Shown: piece by piece, positions 1 through 6,375 of the stretch
How the letters are laid out: every line of letters begins with the position of its first letter
Numbering within the stretch: the first letter of the stretch is position 1
Source: CAYZXU01 sp964482535
GTDB lineage: Bacteria; Desulfobacterota; Desulfobacteria; Desulfobacterales; BuS5
DNA length: 34,395 nt
NCBI GenBank assembly: GCA_964482535.1
Contig: CAYZXU010000012.1
Location: 1-34,395, forward strand
Direction: 5' to 3'
Program-made: the position numbers and the translations under genes
The notes under the pieces: generated by a model
Seen by the model: only the letters and a program-made list of their open reading frames with translations
Database searches by the model: none
Told to the model about the DNA's origin: nothing

Positions 1-218
1 CGAATATTATTACCCCTTTCAGTATGAATTACAACAAGTAATCTGTTCTTATAAGACATGCCTAGTAAAATCAATCGGTTCTCATCTTGTGAATGCAAAG
101 GGTCACCAATTGTTAAAGATAAGGTGTCTTTAAAAACAGTGCTTGCTTCATCAAAAGTGACTTTGTGCCTATGCAAGTTAGAACGTGCCTTGTTTTTATC
201 CCATTCAAATGTCAGCAT
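1..218 (-). CDS. brnT: BrnT family toxin, 3' end outside the window
   Basis: The minus-strand frame from ATG at 218 runs open to the window edge and gives 72 residues of a family that is usually about 90 to 95 long. It begins MLTFEWDKNKARSNLHRHKV and continues with TFDEAS, VFKD and, near the edge, HTERGNNIR. This is the BrnT (DUF497) pattern: FEWD near the start, N-x-x-K/R-H, F-x-E-A, then ERG-x-x-IR before the missing C-terminus. Known BrnT proteins are RelE-like ribonuclease toxins that inhibit translation, and brnA, the DNA-binding antitoxin, normally follows directly; here it would lie off the left edge. AGGA sits 7 nt before the ATG. The gene lies 104 bp downstream of the contractile-injection operon on the same strand. 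Function is inferred from family pattern; no antitoxin is visible. Confidence 0.85.
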   Translation of the reverse strand, partial: MLTFEWDKNKARSNLHRHKVTFDEASTVFKDTLSLTIGDPLHSQDENRLILLGMSYKNRLLVVIHTERGNNI

Positions 219-322
219 CAAATTTTCCTAATTATTTTGCCGAACTATATTTTGGCCATATATCTCCACAATATATTGAAATAATATAAAATTATATATT
301 AATCTAAAGTTAGAAAGTTGAG

Positions 323-973
323 TTAATTATTATCAGATTCATCCTTTATTATTACTATTTCCGGCTCTCTGCTGGAAACAACCGCTTCAGGATCAGTTTC
401 CTGAACCGACTTGGAATAGTTTTCAACAACAATTTCGGAAACCGGCGGAAAATCTGTTCTTCCTTGTGGATCAATAATAACCGGTATCAGCGACAGTTCA
501 CATCCAACAGAAATACGGTAGGCTGTTTCTCCCTGGGCTGACCAGATTTTATTCATCTCATCCATGCTGATATTGTTCATCATTATTTGTATCTGAGCAA
601 ACTCGGAATTATCTTCCCTGAGCAAATTTGTTTCAGGGTTTTCATGCAAAACTCTTATGGCTTCACCTATCAGGCGCAGTTCATTTTCTCCGGCGGAAAT
701 ATTGTTTTCAGCATCGGCAACACCAAAAGGTGTAATCAGACAGTAGAGTTTTACGGTTGGGGAATCCTGGGGCAGCAAAGCCCCTGTATACGGGGCAAAT
801 TCAGCGTTATATATAAAAATATTTAACTTCTGATGCCCACCGGAAAAATCATCTTCCGCCTGTTTCGGAGACCCGATGCTGATCTGATTTTCGTCAAGGC
901 CCGCTATATTCTGCCCAAGAACAGATCGAAGCGTAATAGCTGCAACTGAAAGTCCTGAAGATAAAAGCGCCAT
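323..973 (-). CDS. Pvc16 / DUF4255 family cap protein of a contractile injection system
   Basis: A 216-residue protein. Its N-terminal two thirds match the DUF4255 (Pvc16 N-terminal) pattern: an N-terminal helix, then YNAEFAPYTG, LLPQDSP, LITPFG, GENELRLIGEAIRVLHENP and a final strand region with CELSLIPV. In PVC/Afp-type extracellular contractile injection systems this protein caps the end of the sheath-tube and sets particle length. The last 45 residues are acidic and probably disordered. The ATG is 1 nt after the TAA of the gene before it (TAA-A-ATG), with GGGAGA upstream, so translation is probably coupled. It is the last eCIS gene visible; a BrnT toxin gene follows after about 100 bp. 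Family assignment is by recognised motifs; the cap role is from known homologues. Confidence 0.85.
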   Translation of the reverse strand: MALLSSGLSVAAITLRSVLGQNIAGLDENQISIGSPKQAEDDFSGGHQKLNIFIYNAEFAPYTGALLPQDSPTVKLYCLITPFGVADAENNISAGENELRLIGEAIRVLHENPETNLLREDNSEFAQIQIMMNNISMDEMNKIWSAQGETAYRISVGCELSLIPVIIDPQGRTDFPPVSEIVVENYSKSVQETDPEAVVSSREPEIVIIKDESDNN

Positions 974-974
974 T

Positions 975-1988
975 TTAAGCGTCTCCCATAAAATAGCGGC
1001 TTAATTCCGGTTTCGCAGAAATAAAAGCAGATGAATAATTTTCCTGAATGGCCTCTTTTTCTTTACGTTTAACAGTTACCGATACTCTGCCTATGTAGAC
1101 AGCCTGGGATGTAGCTGGGGATACAGCCGGTTCTTCGAGTTTGTGCAAAACATTTCCTCTTTCGCTAACCGGCTTTGGGAGCTGTAAAAGTTCCGGCTGC
1201 ACCTGTTGCAAGGCTTGGGCAAAACCTTTTGGAAGGATTCCCTTTTCAGGTGATACTCTGCCCGAAGTTTTTATTTTTTCAGGTGTTGTTGCCGGTCTGT
1301 TATCATGCATCGCGGGTTCCAAAGTTTTGTCATCGGTCTTTGTTATGGTCTTATCTTCTGAAACAGTTACAGGATGTAAATTGCTGTATGATTTTATTTC
1401 AGGCTCAGAGTTTTTTGCATCATGATTTTTGCCAAACAGCAAAAGGTCTGGGTCATTTGGGTCATCTGGACCAACTAAATCATCTTCAGGCTGATTGCCT
1501 TTAATCAGCCTTTCATTATCCTGATTATAATTTACACTGTTTCGTAAATTAATATCAGCAATAGGGCCGGAATGGCTTCCCTTTAAAGAACTTGTCTCCT
1601 CACCATCGGACGACTCAGACCTTTGGGTTTCACTTTTCAGCTTTTCAGCTTTGTCAAACTGCAGACCGCCGAAATCTAAATCGGAAGCATTCCTGCTGTC
1701 AAACATGCCGTACTTAGCTTCTTTGCTACTAACTTCAGTATCACTATTGCCTGCCGAACCTGGATCAAAAACGGGAACAATACTCTTACCAAACGGCTTT
1801 ACACCAGTTGAAAGGTCGCTCATCCTGTCAGCAGCCTCCAGAGGCTGCTTAACCCTATGCTGATTTGCTTCAGGCTCTTCCGGATACAAATATGATGTAT
1901 CAATGTTTGATACAAACAGATCCGGCATATAGCCCTTGGCATTAAACTTTTTTTGGCTGTAATTAATAATTTTTTGAAAGTATCTCAT
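975..1988 (-). CDS. Low-complexity protein of the contractile injection operon, function unknown
   Basis: A 337-residue protein that I cannot assign to a folded family. It is rich in Asp, Glu, Ser, Pro and Lys, with many GPDDPNDPD-like acidic stretches, and is probably disordered between about residues 30 and 285. The one ordered-looking segment is near the C-terminus, where AVYIGRVSVTVKRKEKE resembles the short 'IGRIEV-R' motif that I associate with small uncharacterised proteins of eCIS loci. Its ATG overlaps the TGA of the upstream gene by 1 nt (TGATG), and the cap gene begins 1 nt after its stop, so it belongs to the same translationally coupled operon. Tether, chaperone or cargo-adaptor roles are all possible; none is shown by the sequence. 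Confidence 0.7.
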   Translation of the reverse strand: MRYFQKIINYSQKKFNAKGYMPDLFVSNIDTSYLYPEEPEANQHRVKQPLEAADRMSDLSTGVKPFGKSIVPVFDPGSAGNSDTEVSSKEAKYGMFDSRNASDLDFGGLQFDKAEKLKSETQRSESSDGEETSSLKGSHSGPIADINLRNSVNYNQDNERLIKGNQPEDDLVGPDDPNDPDLLLFGKNHDAKNSEPEIKSYSNLHPVTVSEDKTITKTDDKTLEPAMHDNRPATTPEKIKTSGRVSPEKGILPKGFAQALQQVQPELLQLPKPVSERGNVLHKLEEPAVSPATSQAVYIGRVSVTVKRKEKEAIQENYSSAFISAKPELSRYFMGDA

Positions 1989-2809
1989 CAGGTTGCCATG
2001 CCCCGGGATTCATCAATCATCTTTAAATACTGATGACGGCGTTTGCGGGGCAGATTCATTATTTCATTTTCACTCCAATGATAATAAAGCGCTATTTTAT
2101 TAATATCGTGTAAAATATTAAAGCCCTGATTCAGGCCTGCGCTAAAATTTAAATCAATCACAGCTTTTGTCTGACAAAATGGGCACAGACCGGCTATTTG
2201 ATCGGTTATTGCAGGAGAATGTTTTTCCAGAGCATCCTCTATCTTCAGTATATCTTCAGGTTCAAGCTTTTCCAATTGCTCTTGTCCAAAGGATTGGTCA
2301 TCTATCAAAAGAACCGAATTCAAAAGCAGTGTGTTAACGGCCTGCTTGTTGTCGGATATTTCCGCAAGCTTTTCTTCAATACGGCCATCAGGAATCCTGA
2401 GAAGCGCTGTTTTACCGTTAATATCAATTTTAAACTCCGGATATGCGCCGGTCGGTTCGTATACCGGTAATTCAAGCCGGTTAACAGACAGGTCAAACAG
2501 ATTCCTGCAGCTTTCACAGGTATGCTTAAACCAGCGGATATTTCCTTCCAGCAGCACACTAAGGTGAAGCATAAGATACTGGCGATCCGGAATGGACAAA
2601 GACCTGATAATGTCAGGCGTTGTCTCAATATCACCAATTGATGCAACCGCCGCCGACAAAACATTTGTTGTGAAAAAAGGGTATGATTCAAATAAATCTT
2701 TTGCCTCGGCTATTGCAAGCTCTATAGACCCTGTTAAGGGGTGAAACCCGGCGAGACGATGCAGCTTCCCATCAAGCAGCAGCCCACCTGGAAGCATAAC
2801 TGTTTTCAT
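1988..2809 (-). CDS. T4-type baseplate hub assembly chaperone-like protein with Cys4 motif
   Basis: A 273-residue protein. The start (MLPGGLLLDGKLHRLAGFHPLTG, seen from residue 5) follows the pattern of the eCIS/phage 'baseplate hub assembly chaperone' family: LPxG, a short hairpin with D-G-x-x-H-R, then PLTG. Further in, CESC (about residue 95) and CPFC (about residue 208) form two CxxC pairs that could bind one zinc ion. The C-terminal part carries an aromatic helical segment. In related loci the protein is encoded just after the tube and before baseplate genes, and the order here is the same. It lies 8 bp after the tube gene and overlaps the following gene by 1 nt. The family call is moderately sure; zinc binding is inferred from cysteine spacing only. 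Confidence 0.65.
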   Translation of the reverse strand: MKTVMLPGGLLLDGKLHRLAGFHPLTGSIELAIAEAKDLFESYPFFTTNVLSAAVASIGDIETTPDIIRSLSIPDRQYLMLHLSVLLEGNIRWFKHTCESCRNLFDLSVNRLELPVYEPTGAYPEFKIDINGKTALLRIPDGRIEEKLAEISDNKQAVNTLLLNSVLLIDDQSFGQEQLEKLEPEDILKIEDALEKHSPAITDQIAGLCPFCQTKAVIDLNFSAGLNQGFNILHDINKIALYYHWSENEIMNLPRKRRHQYLKMIDESRGMAT

Positions 2810-2817
2810 AACAGGTA

Positions 2818-3327
2818 TCAGCTCTCTGAAGGTTCCGCAACGGAAGTATCACGCTCCCAGCCTTCGTTTTCAAGCTTAACTGTCTGAATGCCCACCGTGT
2901 TGGTGTTTCCGGCGTCAAAATCAGGCAGCGCCTGATATTCTGAAACCCATGCACGGTAAATTTTATAAGAGATGGCCACCTGCCCCTGCATATTTAAAAC
3001 ATTGATAATGATATTTTTTCTAAAATTTTTAAGGGACATTGCAGCATCGCCACTAAAGTTGTTCACAGCATTTGCCCAGTTTTCAAAAACCGGATCATGG
3101 GTGAGCCCCTGTTCCAGGGTGATTGCTTCAAACTTGGTTCCGCCCGGCAGTTTTCTTTCATAATTGGGGTCACCAGCGCTGCGCCATGTAGCCGCCTCTG
3201 TTGTTTTTTTAAGAGCAGTCATTTTTCGTAAACCGGCAACTGGTTTGCCATCAATAACCACCTGGAATTTGAATGTCCTGTATGGATCATGCCTGTGTGT
3301 ATTTATTGTGAAAAGCGGTGCAGCCAT
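2818..3327 (-). CDS. Contractile injection system tube protein (gp19 / Afp1-like)
   Basis: A 169-residue protein with the phage T4 gp19-like tail-tube pattern: an N-terminal segment with HRHDPYRTFKFQVVIDG, then MTALKKTTEA, YERKLPGGTKFEAITLEQGL, a central W-x-N-x-V-N-N-F and a C-terminal strand region ending with VKLENEGWERD. Tube proteins stack as hexameric rings inside the sheath and carry the effector or spike complex. I chose ATG at 3327 because a perfect AGGAGG lies 7 nt upstream; an upstream in-frame codon at 3357 falls inside the sheath gene and lacks such a site. It follows the sheath gene by 16 bp. Only one tube gene is visible, whereas eCIS loci often carry two or more; others may lie outside the window. 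Confidence 0.92.
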   Translation of the reverse strand: MAAPLFTINTHRHDPYRTFKFQVVIDGKPVAGLRKMTALKKTTEAATWRSAGDPNYERKLPGGTKFEAITLEQGLTHDPVFENWANAVNNFSGDAAMSLKNFRKNIIINVLNMQGQVAISYKIYRAWVSEYQALPDFDAGNTNTVGIQTVKLENEGWERDTSVAEPSES

Positions 3328-3343
3328 TATCTGTCCTCCTGTT

Positions 3344-4846
3344 TTATACCTGAGCAACTTTTTGTTGAATTCTAATGATTACAAATTCTGCCGGTTTGAG
3401 CGGTGCAATGCCTGCCTCTACAATAACTCTGCCTGCATCAACATCACCCTGGGTCATTGTCTGACCGAGTCCGCAGCGCACAAAAAATGCCTGGTCTGAA
3501 GTTGCGCCCTGAAACGCTCCGGCGCGCCATAGTCCATTTAAAAAAGATTCTATGTTTATTTTCAACGCTTGCCACAGGTTCAGGCTGTTAGGCTCAAAAA
3601 CAGCCCACTGAATACCTTCCCGTATACTCTCTTCTACCATCATAAAAGTTCTGCGAACAGGGACATATCTCCATTCAGGATCACTTTTGCTTGCCAGTGT
3701 TCTGGAGCCCCAGACAACCGGCACTCCGTTGACCTTGCGCAGGACATTAACCCCTTTTGGATTAAGACCCTCCTGCTCAGCATTATTGACGCTATATTTA
3801 AACCTGCTGACTCCAAGCAGACCGGTTTCCATGCCGGCAGGAGCTTTCCAGACACCCCGCCTTTTGTCGATTTTCCCCCACATGCCGGCGGCAAATGCTG
3901 ATGGAGCAATATAATTGCCTGCGCCAATATCAATCCAGGGATAATAGAGCGCTGTATAAGAGCTGTTGATGGGTATTGATGAATTGGCATCCAGCTCTTC
4001 AGATTTTGGAGGATCGATAAAAACCATTCTATCCATCAGCTTTTCACATTGCGCAATTGCTGACGCATAAATGGAATTGCTTGTTAGTCCGGAACCAAGG
4101 GATACTTCCGGAAGCAATATCATGGTTGCGGAATCTATTTTTTCTACAAGTGTTATACCTTTTTCAAAGGCGATGGTTTTCGGCGATTTTGTTTCATTAG
4201 CTGCTATTGTTTCGCTTAGAGGCTCTGCTCCGCCGGTAACGATTAGCTCTAATGGTCCGTCCACTGCAGCTTCTTCAGGCAGAAGAGCAAAAATATTTTT
4301 CAGAGCAGTCACTGAAACAGATAGTTTGCATTTAACAGCTTTCAGGTTTTCGTTAACCGCTGCAGTTAAATCACTTACGCTCAAAAGATCGGTTATTTCT
4401 GTCGCAGTCCCGCTGCTGTTTATGTCCAGAAGAACAGCGTCAACCTCTGTGGTAACAGTGGCATTCATTTTTTTGGATAAGGAAATAGTGATATCTCCGG
4501 CTTCCTTCCCAAATTCATCTGCCAAAATTTTCAAAATCTCTTTTCCGTCAGTATCATACAAACCGGCTTTGGCTTTTTTAACCACGTTGGTGCTGATTAC
4601 ATAAGCGCTGCCGCCGCCATTATTATAAAAGGCCTGCACATAGTTTCCAACCATGTCGGCGCTTCCTGCGGTCTGCCCAAAATTGTCAACATAATCTTTA
4701 AAGCTCGAAATAAAGACGGGTTCATCTTCAGCGCCCCCATAGGTGTTTCCAATAATAGCGGCTACTGCCGTAGCAACACTTTCAATTGGCTTTGAACCGG
4801 AAGATATTTCTTCAACATATACTCCAGGATATAAATAATCTGGCAT
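3344..4846 (-). CDS. Contractile injection system sheath protein
   Basis: A 500-residue tail-sheath protein. The N-terminus (YLYPGVYVEEISSGSKPIE, then VATAVAAIIG) is the typical sheath arm and first strand. A variable insertion lies at about residues 90 to 240. The conserved core follows: a PPKSEELDANSS-like segment, YYPWIDI, PSAFAAGMWGKID-RRGVWKAPAG and VNVLRKVNGVPVVWGSRTL. The C-terminal domain has YVPVRRTFMMVEESI and WRAGAFQGATSDQAFFVRC. These match the sheath family shared by phage tails, T6SS-related and PVC/Afp particles. Sheath subunits contract to drive the inner tube into a target membrane. AGGAGG lies just upstream of the ATG. It is first in the operon, behind a predicted promoter at 5038-5066 and a leader hairpin. 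Confidence 0.95.
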   Translation of the reverse strand: MPDYLYPGVYVEEISSGSKPIESVATAVAAIIGNTYGGAEDEPVFISSFKDYVDNFGQTAGSADMVGNYVQAFYNNGGGSAYVISTNVVKKAKAGLYDTDGKEILKILADEFGKEAGDITISLSKKMNATVTTEVDAVLLDINSSGTATEITDLLSVSDLTAAVNENLKAVKCKLSVSVTALKNIFALLPEEAAVDGPLELIVTGGAEPLSETIAANETKSPKTIAFEKGITLVEKIDSATMILLPEVSLGSGLTSNSIYASAIAQCEKLMDRMVFIDPPKSEELDANSSIPINSSYTALYYPWIDIGAGNYIAPSAFAAGMWGKIDKRRGVWKAPAGMETGLLGVSRFKYSVNNAEQEGLNPKGVNVLRKVNGVPVVWGSRTLASKSDPEWRYVPVRRTFMMVEESIREGIQWAVFEPNSLNLWQALKINIESFLNGLWRAGAFQGATSDQAFFVRCGLGQTMTQGDVDAGRVIVEAGIAPLKPAEFVIIRIQQKVAQV

Positions 4847-4883
4847 ACCGTTTCCTCCTTTTAAGATACTTGGGAAAAGTTCT

Positions 4884-4906
4884 GAATGAAAATGTTATTT
4901 TCATTC
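4884..4906 (-). promoter_or_regulatory. Hairpin in the leader of the sheath operon
   Basis: GAATGAAAAT, a 3-nt loop, then ATTTTCATTC: a perfect 10-bp stem. It sits 38 nt before the sheath ATG and would be in the transcript from the predicted minus-strand promoter. No long U-tract follows on the minus strand, so a leader structure or operator is more likely than a terminator. The function is unknown. Confidence 0.5.
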
Positions 4907-5037
4907 GGGTATTGGATATGAATTTTCTGATAGAATATGATAAAAAACTACTTTTAAATCAAAACATTATTGAATTTTTTAAGGTTTTCTTAGGTAAATT
5001 TTAAGCGAACAAAATAATCCTGATTTTGAATAAAAAT

Positions 5038-5066
5038 AAAATATGAAATTGTTATTTGGATGTCAA
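5038..5066 (-). promoter_or_regulatory. Predicted sigma70-type promoter of the contractile injection operon
   Basis: On the minus strand, consensus TTGACA (5066-5061) is followed by a 17-nt spacer and TATTTT (5043-5038, 4 of 6 consensus). The start site would lie about 185 nt upstream of the sheath ATG, leaving a long leader that contains the 4884-4906 hairpin. Predicted from sequence only. Confidence 0.55.
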
Positions 5067-5099
5067 CAAATAGAGGATTTATTTTTTAAGTTATTTTTA

Positions 5100-5128
5100 T
5101 TGACAACCCTATAATAAAAAAATACTAT
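5100..5128 (+). promoter_or_regulatory. Predicted sigma70-type promoter of the YCF48/RND/DUF1302/DUF1329 operon
   Basis: Consensus TTGACA (5100-5105), 17-nt spacer, TACTAT (5123-5128, 4 of 6 consensus). It points to the gene at 5316 and implies a leader of about 180 nt. Its -35 box lies 33 bp from the -35 box of the divergent minus-strand promoter, so a single bound regulator could affect both. Confidence 0.5.
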
Positions 5129-5315
5129 TTATAAAAAATATAAATAACGTTTTTTTAATGAATCTAACTATAAATATTATCCTTTAGAAAATAGTAAAAT
5201 TTTTGGAGCAATATAACATAAAAAACAGATAGATAAGTCAAATTATTCCAGAAAAAGAACAAAGTTTCAGGCGCTTGCAAAGGCCTCAAAACGAAAAAAA
5301 ATATAGGGGAGGGAA

Positions 5316-6305
5316 ATGATGAATGGTGAATCAAAAATAAATCACGCAAATTTAATCAGATGTAAAATTTTTATTTTTTGTTTACTTGTTTTTTGCGCCG
5401 GCTGCAAAGCCAACGTGGAAGAAGAAGCTAAAAACAACAATTCCGCAAAACAAAGTTTATTATCGGTAATCGGTTCTGATGATATTTATGATGTGTCTTT
5501 TTCAGACACTGATAAATGCTGGGTGGTTGGTTATTGGGGAGGAATTTATCATACGGAAAACGGAGGAGAGAGCTGGAGCCGCCAGAACAGCAAAGATATT
5601 GATAAACCTTTTTACGGGGTCTGTTTTGTTGATCAGAAAAATGGCTGGGTTGTTGGCTCAAGTGGAAACATCCTTAATACAACAGACGGAGGGGGTAACT
5701 GGCAGATGCAAAACAGCTCTGTTAAAGAGACTCTTTTTAAGGTTAAATTCGTGGATAAAAATCAGGGGTGGGCAATAGGTACCTGGGGGACCATTATACA
5801 TACCGAAAACGGTGGAAAAAATTGGTCTAAACATTCCATAGATGAAGATGTTACACTCTACGGTCTCTCTTTCATAGACAAAAAAAACGGCTGGGTAGTG
5901 GGTGAATTCGGCACTGTTTTACATACTTCCAATGGCGGAAAAAATTGGACAAAACAGAGTACAGGAATGGAAAAGAGCCTTTTTGCCGTTTATTTTTCAG
6001 ATGCTGATAATGGCTGTGCTGTTGGGATAGACGGGCTTGTTATTATAACAAAAGATGGTGGGAATACATGGCTGGCCGGAGAGAGTAAAACAGGCGAAAG
6101 CCTCTTTGATATTGCCGGAAACGGCGCTGATATATGGGCTGTTGGCGCAAGGGGTGCAATGGTTGAAAGTGCTGATAATGGGCTTACATGGGAAAAAGTA
6201 ACCTCTGCCAATACACATAGTCTGCTTTCAGGGGTTGCTTTGGCGGATAATTGCTGCTGGTGTGTCGGCACCCATGGGACAGTTTTGAAAATTGCTCTTA
6301 AATAG
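5316..6305 (+). CDS. YCF48-like beta-propeller lipoprotein or exported protein
   Basis: A 329-residue protein made of about seven BNR/YCF48-type repeats of about 40 residues, each with a GWVVG / G-x-I-x-x-T-x-x-G-G-x-x-W core (for example GWVVGSSGNILNTTDGGGNW). This predicts a seven-bladed propeller like the photosystem II assembly factor Ycf48. The N-terminus has basic residues, a hydrophobic stretch (about residues 19 to 30) and then CAGC, which may be a weak lipobox (Cys rather than Leu at -3). An outer- or inner-membrane lipoprotein is likely but not certain. GGGGAGGG precedes the ATG. It is first in an operon with an RND exporter, DUF1302 and DUF1329 proteins. The same families recur together in other proteobacteria, so a scaffold or assembly role for the envelope complex is a fair inference. 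Confidence 0.88.
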   Translation: MMNGESKINHANLIRCKIFIFCLLVFCAGCKANVEEEAKNNNSAKQSLLSVIGSDDIYDVSFSDTDKCWVVGYWGGIYHTENGGESWSRQNSKDIDKPFYGVCFVDQKNGWVVGSSGNILNTTDGGGNWQMQNSSVKETLFKVKFVDKNQGWAIGTWGTIIHTENGGKNWSKHSIDEDVTLYGLSFIDKKNGWVVGEFGTVLHTSNGGKNWTKQSTGMEKSLFAVYFSDADNGCAVGIDGLVIITKDGGNTWLAGESKTGESLFDIAGNGADIWAVGARGAMVESADNGLTWEKVTSANTHSLLSGVALADNCCWCVGTHGTVLKIALK

Positions 6306-6375
6306 TGTCATGGAGGAAACAGTAAAAGCTAAAAAACATTATTAATTTATGTCAATAGTATAAGGAGTCTTTGCT

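Larger units (their letters stand above)
4847..5315. other. Divergent, gene-free AT-rich intergenic region
   Basis: 469 bp between the sheath gene (minus) and the YCF48-like gene (plus). I see no convincing gene here; open frames are short and lack a ribosome site. It holds a 10-bp perfect inverted repeat close to the sheath start, two back-to-back sigma70-like promoters, and a TTGCAAAGGCCTCAA motif at 5275-5289 that resembles repeats near 11770 and 21240. Confidence 0.8.

Noticed and set aside
3328..3357. Ten-residue longer tube protein starting at 3357
   Set aside because: It would begin inside the sheath gene with no ribosome site, while AGGAGG sits exactly right for 3327.
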